The notes beneath the pieces were generated by a model. The model did not search any database. It worked only from the letters and a program-made list of their open reading frames with translations, and was not told where the DNA came from. Position numbers and translations under genes: made by a program. From positions 186,001 to 250,000 of the forward strand of contig CALUYE010000002.1 in assembly GCA_944324945.1 (NCBI GenBank): 64,000 nucleotides of DNA, in the 5' to 3' direction. The stretch comes from Candidatus Gastranaerophilales bacterium. Lineage in GTDB: Bacteria > Cyanobacteriota > Vampirovibrionia > Gastranaerophilales > Gastranaerophilaceae. Position 1 is the first letter of the stretch; each line of letters opens with the position of its first letter. Positions 1 through 8,030 of this stretch are shown here, piece by piece.

Positions 1-635
1 TTGTTTATTTAGATAACAATCAGGTGATAAATAACGTAAAAATTGAAAAACCGCAAAAAGCAGTAGCAATTCAAGGAGAAATCGAACTTAACAAACCCGT
101 TGAGCTAAAAATATCTCTTGATAACCTTAATTTAAAATTCTCTCAGCTTGATAAAGTTCAAAAAGCTCAGCTTTCGGTTATGAATATCATGACAAAAGAG
201 ACCGAAAACGTTACATTTGTCAGAAGAGGTGATATTTTAGCGGCAAGCGTTCCCACAACTCCCGCTAAAAATGAAATCCATTATGACGTTATGCTTTTAA
301 TAGCAATATTTGCAATAACAATCTGGCTTTCTCAAAAGGTCATGATGGCAACAACTCAAATGAAAGATCAGGATAAAACGCAAGCGGCTATTCAAAAATC
401 AATGGGTACAATTATGCCTGTTATGATAGTTTTAACTTTTGTATTTATCCCGATACCCGCAGGTGCTTTGTTATACCTTGTTACAAGCAATATATTTCAA
501 ATATTTCAAACAGTTATTATAAATAAACAATTAGAAATGGAAGAAAAGCAAAAAGAAGAGCAAAAAAATAACCAAAGCGGGATAATAGATGCAAAAGTTA
601 TAGATAGCAAGGTTATAGACAAAAAAGATAAATAA
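1..635 (+). CDS. yidC: YidC/Oxa1-family membrane protein insertase, 3' part
   Basis: The frame is open to the left edge (first full codon at base 3), so the GTG at 24 is internal and the 5' part lies outside the window. YidC inserts and folds inner-membrane proteins with or after SecYEG. The visible part has a hydrophilic stretch, a membrane segment (LLIAIFAITIWLSQ), a segment with QKSMGTIMPVMIV and a final segment with FIPIPAGALLYLVTSNIFQI, the usual order of the conserved C-terminal YidC helices. The tail is charged (EEKQKEEQK), followed by repeated DAKVIDSKVID. An extra soluble stretch before the last helices differs from E. coli YidC but is seen in cyanobacteria-like forms. The family call is strong; the insert's role is unknown. 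Confidence 0.85.
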   Translation, partial: VYLDNNQVINNVKIEKPQKAVAIQGEIELNKPVELKISLDNLNLKFSQLDKVQKAQLSVMNIMTKETENVTFVRRGDILAASVPTTPAKNEIHYDVMLLIAIFAITIWLSQKVMMATTQMKDQDKTQAAIQKSMGTIMPVMIVLTFVFIPIPAGALLYLVTSNIFQIFQTVIINKQLEMEEKQKEEQKNNQSGIIDAKVIDSKVIDKKDK

Positions 636-680
636 AATATCCTATAAAAATTTTATTTTTCGATATTTTTCTTTAAAATA

Positions 681-689
681 TGCTAGAAT
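681..689 (+). promoter_or_regulatory. Extended -10 element for murA
   Basis: TGCTAGAAT lies 33 nt upstream of the murA TTG. It matches the extended -10 pattern TGnTAnAAT, and variants of the same motif recur upstream of other genes in this window. No clear -35 is seen. Confidence 0.45.
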
Positions 690-721
690 TGTAATAAAAT
701 CAGTTAGAAAAGGATATTATC

Positions 722-2053
722 TTGAGCGAAAAATTATTAATAAAAGGCATGCACCCAACCTCGGGCGAAGTATCCGTAAGCGGAGCAAAAAACTCGGTTC
801 TAAAGCTTATGGCTGCCTCTTTATTATGCTCTGATACATGTGTTATATATAATGTACCCGAACTGTCCGATGTTGAAATAATGCTTGAAGTTTTAAATGA
901 ACTCGGCGCAAAAACAACTTACGATAAAAAGGCAAAAAAAATTACAATCGATTCAACAAATATTATAAACTATACTGCATCAAAAGAATATGTAAGTAAA
1001 ATGCGCGCAAGTTTTTGTGTTTTAGGTGCTTTGGTCGGAAGATTAAACGAAGCAAAAGTTGCACTCCCCGGCGGCTGCAAAATCGGCGAAAGAAGGGTTA
1101 ATTTTCATATTAAAGGGCTTGAAGCGCTGGGGTGCGAATGCAGTGTTCTAGATGGCTATGTTGTTGCTAAAGCAAAAAATTTAACAGGAAATATCGTCTG
1201 CTTTGATATTCCTTCTGTTGGCGCAACTGAAAACATCATGATGGCATCGGTAACAGCATCAGGCACAACAATAATTCAAAATGCCGCTCAAGAGCCTGAA
1301 ATAGTTGATTTAGCAAACTTTTTAAATACCATGGGTGCTAAAATCGAGGGTGCCGGAACAAATCAAATAACGGTTACAGGCGTAAATCAAAACGATTTAA
1401 GAGGGTGCGAATATACAACACTTCCTGACAGAATCGAAGCGGGAACTTATATGAGCATAATTGTCGCTTCAAAAGGAGAAGGGATTATTAAAAACATCTT
1501 CCCGAACCATTTAACGCTTTTTGTTGGTAAACTTCTTGAAATGGGCGCTAAAATAAAATTAATCGATCCTAATACTTTAGAAGTGTCAAATTCTTCAAGA
1601 TTAAAACCCATGAATTTTATAACACAACCCTACCCGGGTTTCCCAACAGACTTACAAGCGCTTGCAATGGCGTTATTATCCTGTGCCGATGGGATTTCTG
1701 TTGTGACGGAAAGTTTATATGAAAACCGTTTTATGCACATTCCTGAGTTGTGGAAAATGGGCGCAAATATAATCGTAAATAAAAAGCATGCGATAATTAA
1801 AGGTGTTGATTGTCTTGCAGGTACCCAGGTTAAATCAACGGATTTAAGAGCTGGTGCTGCGTTAGTTGTAGCTGCGGTTATGGCAAGAGGAGAGACGGAA
1901 ATTTACGAACTTCAGCATCTTGACAGAGGCTATGAACATTTTGTTGAAAAACTGCAAGGATTAAATATTGATGTTAAAAGAATTGAATCCGATTCAAACG
2001 CGGATTCTAAAACAGGAGGCTTAAACAATGCCGCAATACAAAAGATGGTATGA
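722..2053 (+). CDS. murA: UDP-N-acetylglucosamine 1-carboxyvinyltransferase MurA
   Basis: MurA transfers enolpyruvate from PEP to UDP-GlcNAc, the first committed step of peptidoglycan synthesis in the cytoplasm. The start is TTG at 722, with AAAAGG about 7 nt upstream. The EPSP-synthase fold is visible throughout: SGAKNS carries the conserved Lys (residue 23), and LPGGCKIGERR carries the catalytic Cys (residue 119). A Cys at this position, rather than Asp, predicts fosfomycin sensitivity. The protein is 443 aa, slightly longer than the usual 417-430, owing to a polar C-terminal tail. The last 26 nt overlap the next gene in another frame, suggesting coupled translation. Confidence 0.95.
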   Translation: MSEKLLIKGMHPTSGEVSVSGAKNSVLKLMAASLLCSDTCVIYNVPELSDVEIMLEVLNELGAKTTYDKKAKKITIDSTNIINYTASKEYVSKMRASFCVLGALVGRLNEAKVALPGGCKIGERRVNFHIKGLEALGCECSVLDGYVVAKAKNLTGNIVCFDIPSVGATENIMMASVTASGTTIIQNAAQEPEIVDLANFLNTMGAKIEGAGTNQITVTGVNQNDLRGCEYTTLPDRIEAGTYMSIIVASKGEGIIKNIFPNHLTLFVGKLLEMGAKIKLIDPNTLEVSNSSRLKPMNFITQPYPGFPTDLQALAMALLSCADGISVVTESLYENRFMHIPELWKMGANIIVNKKHAIIKGVDCLAGTQVKSTDLRAGAALVVAAVMARGETEIYELQHLDRGYEHFVEKLQGLNIDVKRIESDSNADSKTGGLNNAAIQKMV

Positions 2054-2348
2054 CCATGACCCTTTAATGCTAAAAGTAATTAATATTCTTAAAGATTATC
2101 AGGATGAATTAAAGGTGCAGGCGGAAATTTTTCTTGAGACTGTAGAAAAAAAAGTTTCAAAAGAAGCGATTGATAAATTTTACAATTTGACAAAACAACT
2201 AAACGGCGGCTCAAGATGGTACGATAAAGACCCTGTTATATCCAAAACAATTGAATTATTGAGAGTTGTTCCGCAGGATATTCAGCGACAAACGGCGCAA
2301 ATATTTATTGACACACTTAAAAATAACGGTATAGAAATTAAAGAATAA
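2028..2348 (+). CDS. Small protein with two WYDxDP repeats
   Basis: No family is recognised. The 106-aa product contains two similar units: KRWYDHDPLMLKVINILKDY near the N terminus and SRWYDKDPVISKTIELLRVV from about residue 62. Each is followed by an amphipathic helix ending in aEIFLeTv/aQIFIDTL, so the protein is probably a duplicated helical domain. It starts inside the murA 3' end, after the good ribosome binding site AGGAGG, so it should be co-translated with MurA. Its last 93 nt run antisense to the convergent anti-sigma candidate. No signal peptide or membrane segment is visible. The strong RBS and the internal repeat support a real gene. Confidence 0.7.
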   Translation: MPQYKRWYDHDPLMLKVINILKDYQDELKVQAEIFLETVEKKVSKEAIDKFYNLTKQLNGGSRWYDKDPVISKTIELLRVVPQDIQRQTAQIFIDTLKNNGIEIKE

Positions 2349-2588
2349 TTTTTCATGGTTTTTGTTTATTATTTCGTCCGTTAATTTGTTGCTTTTTAGC
2401 TTTAATTTTTCTTTTGTGCGATTAATTGAACTTGATATTTTATAGTATTCAAAACATTTTTGATTTATATAATCTTTAATATAATTTGAATTAGCTATCT
2501 TTGCTTCAAAGGACAATAATTCCGATTCTTTCATTTCGTTATCGTAATATTTTGACAGTGATTCATCAATTAAATCAACTTTATACAT
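2256..2588 (-). CDS. Putative anti-sigma factor, partner of the ECF sigma
   Basis: The gene starts 4 nt after the ECF sigma stop on the same strand, where anti-sigma genes usually sit. The N terminus (VDLIDESLSKYYDNEMKESELLSFEAKI) resembles the RseA-like/ASD N-terminal helix that binds sigma factors, with the common pattern of a short acidic helix followed by E..FE. The zinc-binding HxxxCxxC motif of ZAS anti-sigmas is absent, and no convincing membrane helix follows, although FFNFYTVIFKCV is hydrophobic. The 110-aa length is short for a membrane anti-sigma. The function is inferred from position and N-terminal pattern only. Its 3' end overlaps the convergent gene at 2028-2348. Confidence 0.5.
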   Translation of the reverse strand: MYKVDLIDESLSKYYDNEMKESELLSFEAKIANSNYIKDYINQKCFEYYKISSSINRTKEKLKLKSNKLTDEIINKNHEKLFFNFYTVIFKCVNKYLRRLSLNILRNNSQ

Positions 2589-2592
2589 TATC

Positions 2593-3159
2593 TCAGCTCC
2601 TTGAATATTTGTTTATATCATCTCTTATCATGTTTCTTGCGCGTGCAATTCTTGATTTAACCGTACCGATTGAGGTATTAGTTATATTTGATATTTCATC
2701 ATACGTCAACCCCTGAATTTCTCTTAGGGTAATAGGGATTTTATAATGAAGAGGAAGGTTTTGAATTGAATTTTTAATAATTAAATCAAGTTCACGTTTA
2801 ATTAATTTATCCTGCGGATTAGAGTCAAAATCAGCTATATCGTAATCTTGGCCGTCGTCATTGCTTGATAAATTAATTGATTGAGCGTTTTTCTTATTTT
2901 TTCTTAAGTAATCATAATAAGAATTAATAATAATCTGGTTTAGCCAGCTTTTAAAATTGTTCGGATTTTTAAGATTTGATATCTTTTTGCTCAATTTAAT
3001 TAAAATATCCTGCATAATATCACTTATATCGTTTTCATCTTTTTTAAGATAATAAAGTGTAGAATAAATATTATTCTGCTCTTGTTTAATAAGCTTAATA
3101 AGCGCATTTTTGTCGTTTTTGACGGCTCGATTAATTAAATCTTGTTTATCTTTATCCAT
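2593..3159 (-). CDS. ECF-type RNA polymerase sigma factor
   Basis: The 188-aa product has the two-domain ECF layout. Region 2 (about residues 20-90) includes the core-binding and -10 recognition helices with DIMQDILIKLSKKI and FKSWLNQIIINSYYDYLRK. Region 4 (about 125-185) includes LPLHYKIPITLREIQGLTYDEIS and a helix-turn-helix with TSIGTVKSRIARARNMIR. It directs RNA polymerase to a dedicated regulon and is normally held by an anti-sigma; the next gene on the strand is the candidate. The regulon cannot be read here. It is transcribed divergently from the gene at 3231. Confidence 0.9.
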   Translation of the reverse strand: MDKDKQDLINRAVKNDKNALIKLIKQEQNNIYSTLYYLKKDENDISDIMQDILIKLSKKISNLKNPNNFKSWLNQIIINSYYDYLRKNKKNAQSINLSSNDDGQDYDIADFDSNPQDKLIKRELDLIIKNSIQNLPLHYKIPITLREIQGLTYDEISNITNTSIGTVKSRIARARNMIRDDINKYSRS

Positions 3160-3230
3160 AAATAAAGACTATTAAAATCGAACAAATTTCGCTATAATCT
3201 AAGATATATAACTACTAAGATAATTTTATA

Positions 3231-3734
3231 ATGAACGGTAAAATAACAAATATTAAGTATTTAAGACTAAACAAGGTAAATAAAATCTTAATTGTAGAAT
3301 ATAAATCATTTTACAATGATATTGAAATTCTTGATAAAACAGCACAATATCTTGATTCAGGGTTTAATTTAGTTGAATTTTACCCTGAGTGTGATAATGA
3401 TTGTAAAAATCTTGAAATTACACAAAAATTAAGGCAATTAACTTCAATTTATGATTCAATGTTTTTAATTAAAAACAGGCTTGATATAGTTCAAATTACT
3501 GATTCAGACGGTGTAATTCTTGATATAAATTCAATAAAACCAATTTATGTAAAAAAACTATTAAAAGAAGATAAAATAATCGGTTTTGATTCAAACTTAT
3601 TATTAAGTACAGAAATTGAAAATTATATTTTAAAAGAAAGAAACTTTTTTGATTTTATTCAGGGAAAAATCGAGATTGAATACTTAAACGGTGTTAAAAT
3701 ATTTAATAACAGTATAATAGAAAGATTAAAATGA
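3231..3734 (+). CDS. Degenerate ThiE/TenI-like protein
   Basis: The 167-aa protein reads like a shortened thiamine-phosphate-synthase TIM barrel. The order LRQLTSIYDSMFLIKNRLDI, then SDGVILDINSI, then KEDKIIGFDSN matches the ThiE succession of a short-residue hydrophobic strand with NDRxDIA, then ADGVHLGQ.D, then IIGxS.H. ThiE joins the thiazole and pyrimidine moieties of thiamine. Typical ThiE is about 210 aa, and here the phosphate-binding GPV..T and GGI motifs near the C terminus are missing, so catalysis is doubtful. It overlaps the downstream NUDIX gene by 4 nt. MutT-type NUDIX-TenI fusions are known, so these two may act together. The ThiE similarity is my reading of motif order. Confidence 0.5.
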   Translation: MNGKITNIKYLRLNKVNKILIVEYKSFYNDIEILDKTAQYLDSGFNLVEFYPECDNDCKNLEITQKLRQLTSIYDSMFLIKNRLDIVQITDSDGVILDINSIKPIYVKKLLKEDKIIGFDSNLLLSTEIENYILKERNFFDFIQGKIEIEYLNGVKIFNNSIIERLK

Positions 3735-4309
3735 CAATTATTAAAAAAACGAAATTTCTTGAGTTTAAAAGCGCAAAATCCCCCTCAAACCACGACTGGT
3801 ATTACGTTAGAAGAACAAATGACACAAACAAGCACGACAGTGCCGTTGTGATAACTACGGTTGTTAATATAAATAATAAAAATAATTTTCTTTTACTTAA
3901 AACAAAAAGACCCCCGATGTATAATGAGGATAAATGCGAGTTTTCAATAGAATCCCCTGCAGGACTAATCGGGGATATAAATAAAAATGAAGACCTTCTT
4001 GAATGCGCTAAAAAAGAGTTAATTGAAGAAGCGGGAATTGAAGAAGCAAAGTTATTTTTTGAACAAAAAAACTGCTCAACATCAAACGGCCTTTCAAGCG
4101 AAACATTAAGTTTTGTGAGCGCATTTTGCGATGAAAAAAATATAACAAAAACCCCGCTAAGCGATGGCGGGATAATAGTTGAGAGGTTTTTTGTTGAAAC
4201 AGATAAAATAAACGATTTTATATTTAACCTGGACCCTAAAAAATACTCCCTTGCAACAGCAACAATAGCAGGAATATATTTTGCATTGAATAGAATAAAA
4301 GCTTGTTAA
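3731..4309 (+). CDS. NUDIX hydrolase, ADP-ribose pyrophosphatase-like
   Basis: NUDIX enzymes cleave nucleoside diphosphates linked to another moiety, using divalent metal. The NUDIX box is present around residues 80-102: G-x5-E, then KELIEEAGI, with Lys in place of the usual Arg of REUxEE. The preceding SPAGLIGD is like the PAG of ADP-ribose pyrophosphatases. At 192 aa the length is typical for that group. The ATG overlaps the upstream ThiE-like gene by 4 nt, implying translational coupling. The 3' end overlaps the stop of the convergent prepilin gene by 4 nt. The exact substrate cannot be assigned. Confidence 0.85.
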   Translation: MTIIKKTKFLEFKSAKSPSNHDWYYVRRTNDTNKHDSAVVITTVVNINNKNNFLLLKTKRPPMYNEDKCEFSIESPAGLIGDINKNEDLLECAKKELIEEAGIEEAKLFFEQKNCSTSNGLSSETLSFVSAFCDEKNITKTPLSDGGIIVERFFVETDKINDFIFNLDPKKYSLATATIAGIYFALNRIKAC

Positions 4310-5013
4310 TTGCTATCGGCAATAATTCTTCCGCTTAAAGTATTTTTGGTAGAACCTGCAGTAATACCATCAGCGCCAACATATATAAAAAATCTGTCCG
4401 AGGTTAATTGAGGTGTCTTAGCGTTTGCATCAATTGTTTGATCCTGTGTGGAATTAGGGGAATTTTGAAGCCCGTTTACATCAGCAACAACGGCAAGACA
4501 TGAAGCATTTAAAGCTTCATTATGGCTTGGCATTGAATTTATTTCAGAAATTCTTTTGCATTCATTACCTTTTATAACACAGTATGCAAAATTATCTTGC
4601 GAAATTACCCATGGTGAAGTATCGGAAATTTCAACACTTAATTCACCACTATGCTCTCTTCCAAACAGGGTATACCCAACACTTGAATATATATCCGAAG
4701 AAACAACCCCTTTGCCTGAAGAAATCTCATCAAGCGAAAAAGGTGCGACATAACCTGTTGGCGAAATATTGTTTACCATCTGATCAAATAAAGTTAAAAC
4801 AGCATTAGAATCAGAAGAACCTATGGTAGATCCGCCCAATTTTTCGCTTGCGTACATATTTTTTATAACGTTATACGCCTTTTTAAAGCCCGAGCGCCAT
4901 TGCGCCTGATAAATGCCTTTTAATAAAGACGGCACACTCAGAGTTGCAATCAAACCTATAACCATAAGCACAATCAAAATTTCTGCAAGAGTAAAGGCTT
5001 TTTTTCTTTTCAC
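4306..5013 (-). CDS. Type IV prepilin-like protein
   Basis: The start is GTG with AGGAAGG upstream. The short basic leader KRKKA is followed by the prepilin peptidase motif FTLAEILIVLMVIG, with Glu at position 5 after the cleavage site. The hydrophobic helix and TLSVPSLLKG follow, then a globular domain of about 190 aa. The C-terminal motif FFIYVGADGITAGS..GRIIAD also occurs in the neighbouring pilin, so the two are paralogs. Such proteins are processed by PilD and assembled into type IV pili or pseudopili. It probably receives reduced read-through from the stronger upstream pilin gene, since a terminator separates them. Confidence 0.88.
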   Translation of the reverse strand: MKRKKAFTLAEILIVLMVIGLIATLSVPSLLKGIYQAQWRSGFKKAYNVIKNMYASEKLGGSTIGSSDSNAVLTLFDQMVNNISPTGYVAPFSLDEISSGKGVVSSDIYSSVGYTLFGREHSGELSVEISDTSPWVISQDNFAYCVIKGNECKRISEINSMPSHNEALNASCLAVVADVNGLQNSPNSTQDQTIDANAKTPQLTSDRFFIYVGADGITAGSTKNTLSGRIIADSN

Positions 5014-5040
5014 AAATAAACCTTCCTGAAAATTTTATAA

Positions 5041-5075
5041 AAAAAGCGCTCCAATAAAAACAAAGAGCGCTTTTT
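5041..5075 (-). terminator. Rho-independent terminator of the 5091-5825 pilin gene
   Basis: An inverted repeat pairs AAAAAGCGCTC with GAGCGCTTTTT across a 13-nt loop. It lies 15 nt after the pilin stop on the minus strand and has a T run on that strand. It sits between two pilin genes. Confidence 0.85.
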
Positions 5076-5090
5076 AAGCAAATAATAAAC

Positions 5091-5825
5091 TTATTTTAAA
5101 TCGCCAACTATACGACCGGTAACAGTAACCTTTTTAGATCCGGCTGTAGCACCGTCGCGACCAACAAATATGTAATATTGATCGCCTGTTAATGTATCCA
5201 TAGATTCAGCAGCAGCGATTCCAGCTGTCATTTGAGGTTCAATAATATTTGGACCTTTATTTACCCCATTAACATCAACAATAACTACTACGCAAGAATT
5301 ACTTAATGCTGCAGCTAAATCAGCTGCAGAATCTATGCCTGATTTTGTACCACATGTTGTACCTTTTGTTACCATATATGATAAGCCGTCATCAGTATTT
5401 ATCCAAGGCGAAGTTTCTCCACCTGCAGTAAAATCGACTGCATCATTTGCATCACCCGCAGAAACAGCATTTCCGTTAGAGTCTGTAAATGTTATCCCTG
5501 TTTGTAATTGCGCAGTTGTAGCAACAGTACCGCTATTTACAGCACTATTTGTTTGTGATGTATAATCTTTTGCAGATAAATTTGATTGCAGAGATTGAAA
5601 CATTAAGCCAACACCGGTTGCATCAGCAGTTGAAGGCAATGAACCTGCAATTCTTTCCATTGCCGTAAGGTTAATAACCGCATTGTAAGCTTTTTTATAA
5701 GCCGTTTTCCATTGAGTTTCAGTTACACCTTTCATCAATGACGGGATGGTCATTGTTGCGATTGCGCCGATTACCATCAATACGATTAGAACTTCGGCCA
5801 ATGTAAAACCTTTTTTAATTCTCAT
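5091..5825 (-). CDS. Type IV prepilin-like protein, probably strongly expressed
   Basis: The leader MRIKKG is followed by FTLAEVLIVLMVIGAIATM, the prepilin processing and hydrophobic helix motif, then TIPSLMKG and WKTAYKKAYNAVINLTAMER. The globular part is rich in Ala, Thr, Ser and Gly and ends in YYIFVGRDGATAGSKKVTVTGRIVGDLK, shared in outline with the neighbouring pilin. One Cys pair (TCGTKS and NSCVVV) could form a disulfide. A perfect consensus promoter and a strong terminator flank the gene and suggest an abundant structural pilin. The RBS is GAGG before ATG 5825. Its role in motility, adhesion or uptake is not shown by the sequence. Confidence 0.9.
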   Translation of the reverse strand: MRIKKGFTLAEVLIVLMVIGAIATMTIPSLMKGVTETQWKTAYKKAYNAVINLTAMERIAGSLPSTADATGVGLMFQSLQSNLSAKDYTSQTNSAVNSGTVATTAQLQTGITFTDSNGNAVSAGDANDAVDFTAGGETSPWINTDDGLSYMVTKGTTCGTKSGIDSAADLAAALSNSCVVVIVDVNGVNKGPNIIEPQMTAGIAAAESMDTLTGDQYYIFVGRDGATAGSKKVTVTGRIVGDLK

Positions 5826-5873
5826 AAATTACGTCCTCTATTCACTATTCTGTAATAACTTAATTCTTATTAT

Positions 5874-5902
5874 ATTATATTGATTGACTTTAGTCTTGTC
5901 AA
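5874..5902 (-). promoter_or_regulatory. Consensus sigma-70 promoter of the pilin gene
   Basis: On the minus strand TTGACA (5897-5902), a 17-nt spacer and TATAAT (5874-5879) match the consensus exactly. TTGAC and GTCAA form an inverted repeat across the -35 and spacer, which could be a regulator site. Confidence 0.85.
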
Positions 5903-5918
5903 TTAAAAATTATTTTTC

Positions 5919-6728
5919 TCATACATCTATATTGTTATTATTTTTAACAATTTTTAAATTATTTTTATTTTTATGCTTTTTCATTATGCTCCCGATTTCA
6001 TAAATGCGCCCCACAAGAGACTTTGCGGTTTGGCTTTTTGGTTTATAGGCTATATATTTTTTATAAAACCTTATTGCACTTGTATATTTTTCAAGCCTAT
6101 CAAAACACAAACCCAAACCTAGATATGCGCGGTAAAAATCTTTGTTTAAAGATAAAACCTTTCGATACAATTTAACTGCGCTTATGTAATCGCATGATTC
6201 TATATATAACCCGGCTAAACTTGTAAGTGCCGGGATGTAATATGGATATTTTTCGATGATTCTTTTATAAACCGATATTGCCATATCGCCTTCTCCTGAA
6301 AGTTCGTGGGTAAGGGCGAGTTTAATTTGCGCGTTTTTGTTGTCGGGCTGCAATTTAATTGTTCTTATGAAATTTTTTTGCGCGTTTAAATTATCGGCAC
6401 TTAATAAATAATTAAGCCCAAGCTCATAATATACTTCGGAATCAAACCCGTAAATATTTCTTGCATCTTTTAAGTGTTTAATTGCTTTATCGTATTCTTT
6501 TAAATTTTTATAGGCCTTTGAAGCGCCTTTTCTTGCATAGATATTATTTTTATCAATCATTAATGATACAAGATATTCTTTTACGGCTTTTCTGTATTCA
6601 TTTTTAAGCATAAAAGAATCCCCAAGCGAGCAGTAAAACTTTTTGTCCTTCTTTATGGGATTTGCGCTATATTTATCTTTCAGTTCTTTAAAATCAGTTT
6701 TTTTATCGTTTGTATATCTGAAACTCAA
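5919..6728 (-). CDS. Tetratricopeptide repeat (TPR) protein
   Basis: The 269-aa protein carries about six consecutive 34-residue TPR units, for example EYRKAVKEYLVSLMIDKNN, EYDKAIKHLKDARNIYG and KYTSAIRFYKKYIAYKP, with the usual spacing of small and aromatic residues and a helix-breaking Pro. TPRs are scaffolds for protein-protein contacts. No signal peptide or membrane anchor is visible, so it is probably cytoplasmic. The C terminus is a polar, Asn/Lys-rich tail. It lies upstream of and parallel to the pilin genes, but the pilin has its own promoter, so a role in pilus biogenesis is only suggested by position. Confidence 0.85.
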   Translation of the reverse strand: MSFRYTNDKKTDFKELKDKYSANPIKKDKKFYCSLGDSFMLKNEYRKAVKEYLVSLMIDKNNIYARKGASKAYKNLKEYDKAIKHLKDARNIYGFDSEVYYELGLNYLLSADNLNAQKNFIRTIKLQPDNKNAQIKLALTHELSGEGDMAISVYKRIIEKYPYYIPALTSLAGLYIESCDYISAVKLYRKVLSLNKDFYRAYLGLGLCFDRLEKYTSAIRFYKKYIAYKPKSQTAKSLVGRIYEIGSIMKKHKNKNNLKIVKNNNNIDV

Positions 6729-6871
6729 AATAATACCTCTATAATTACATAAATTAGTTTAGCGACATAACAAAAATAAAAGATTAATCCAAAGGTGAAT
6801 TTTATACTTCATCAAAAGATTTATTTTTTTAAAAAATTATGGTAATTTATATAAAAACAATCGGGGGGCAC

Positions 6872-7726
6872 ATGGAAGAATTACTATCGCTTGATTTTAT
6901 CAATTTAAAACCGCAGTATATAAAAATTATTGTATTTTTGTGGAACATTTTTAAATGTACGTTTTTATTTGTCATATCGCTTAAGATATTAAAAAGTGTA
7001 TCAAATGTTTTATTTTTAAAAGTTTCAAAGCGCCTTGATTCTCAAGAACGCATTCAGCAATGTAAAACATTAAAAGAAATTTTAGTTCACACTTTAGAAG
7101 CAATTATTTTTGCAATTTATATTATAAACATGCTTTTTTTGTTTGGAATTGATGTAAGACCGCTTTTGGCAACGGCAGGGATTCTGGGTGTTGCTGTCGG
7201 TTTCGGCTCAAAAAGGCTTGTTGAAGATGTCTTTAGCGGAATTGTAATTTTGCTTGAAGGTCAAATTAGGATAGGTGATTACGTTGATATTGAGGGAATG
7301 AAGGGTAATGTTGAAAAAATTACCCTGACACTTATCACTGTTCGCTCAGCAGAATCGGGAGCCGTGTATTTTATTCGCTGCGGTTATATCAATTCGATTA
7401 AAAATTATACAATGCGCTATTCTTACGCTTTTTTTAATTTTGATGTCGGTTATGAACAAAATATCGATAACGTATTTAGGGTAATTAATAAGAGTTTTGA
7501 ATTATTGAAAAATGATGAAAAATATAAAGAATTAATTTTGGACGATATTGAAATCTGGGGATTGGATGAATTTAGGGAAAGTGCGCTTAACGTAAAATGC
7601 AGAATTAAAACTAAACCCAAAGGTCAATGGATAATAAAACGCGCATTTAATAAAATTATTAAAGAGCAATTTGAGATAGAAAAAATTGAAATACCTTTTA
7701 ATCAATTGGTTATATCTAATAAGTAG
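6872..7726 (+). CDS. Small-conductance mechanosensitive channel, MscS family
   Basis: The product has two or three N-terminal membrane segments. The pore helix then reads PLLATAGILGVAVGFGSKRLVEDVFSG, the TM3 signature of MscS with Ala/Gly packing, followed by a beta domain with GDYVDIEGMKGNVEKI and a mixed C-terminal domain. Such channels open under membrane tension and release solutes on osmotic downshock. I chose ATG 6872 because GGGGGG lies just upstream; an earlier ATG at 6839 would add 11 residues. The length (284 aa) is close to E. coli MscS (286 aa). Confidence 0.9.
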   Translation: MEELLSLDFINLKPQYIKIIVFLWNIFKCTFLFVISLKILKSVSNVLFLKVSKRLDSQERIQQCKTLKEILVHTLEAIIFAIYIINMLFLFGIDVRPLLATAGILGVAVGFGSKRLVEDVFSGIVILLEGQIRIGDYVDIEGMKGNVEKITLTLITVRSAESGAVYFIRCGYINSIKNYTMRYSYAFFNFDVGYEQNIDNVFRVINKSFELLKNDEKYKELILDDIEIWGLDEFRESALNVKCRIKTKPKGQWIIKRAFNKIIKEQFEIEKIEIPFNQLVISNK

Positions 7727-7746
7727 ATATTAATTTTGGGGATGAG

Positions 7747-8007
7747 ATGAATAAGAACTGTTATTTTATTTTTGTTTGTGTTTTAATTGGAATTATATTA
7801 TGCGCATGCAGCACTCAAAAGATAGAATTCAAAAGAGAAAGCGCTTTTGATAAGGTTATGAAAGATGCGATGCAGCAAAAAGATTCGATAAAACGAAATA
7901 ATAATATTTACATATACAAATACAACGACAATAAAAAAATCGACAACAGCAGCATAAAATTCGGGCCAAAAGATGTAAATTTCGATTTACCCATTAAAAT
8001 AAAATAA
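7747..8007 (+). CDS. Small putative lipoprotein
   Basis: The 86-aa product starts with a signal sequence (YFIFVCVLIGIILCAC) ending in a plausible lipobox (L-C-A-C), so it should be processed by signal peptidase II and lipid-anchored. The mature part is short, charged and Asn/Lys-rich, with no recognisable domain. It lies between the MscS gene and the BlaI-like regulator with short gaps. A role cannot be given. Confidence 0.65.
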   Translation: MNKNCYFIFVCVLIGIILCACSTQKIEFKRESAFDKVMKDAMQQKDSIKRNNNIYIYKYNDNKKIDNSSIKFGPKDVNFDLPIKIK

Positions 8008-8030
8008 TTAATATTAAGAAAGGAAATAAA

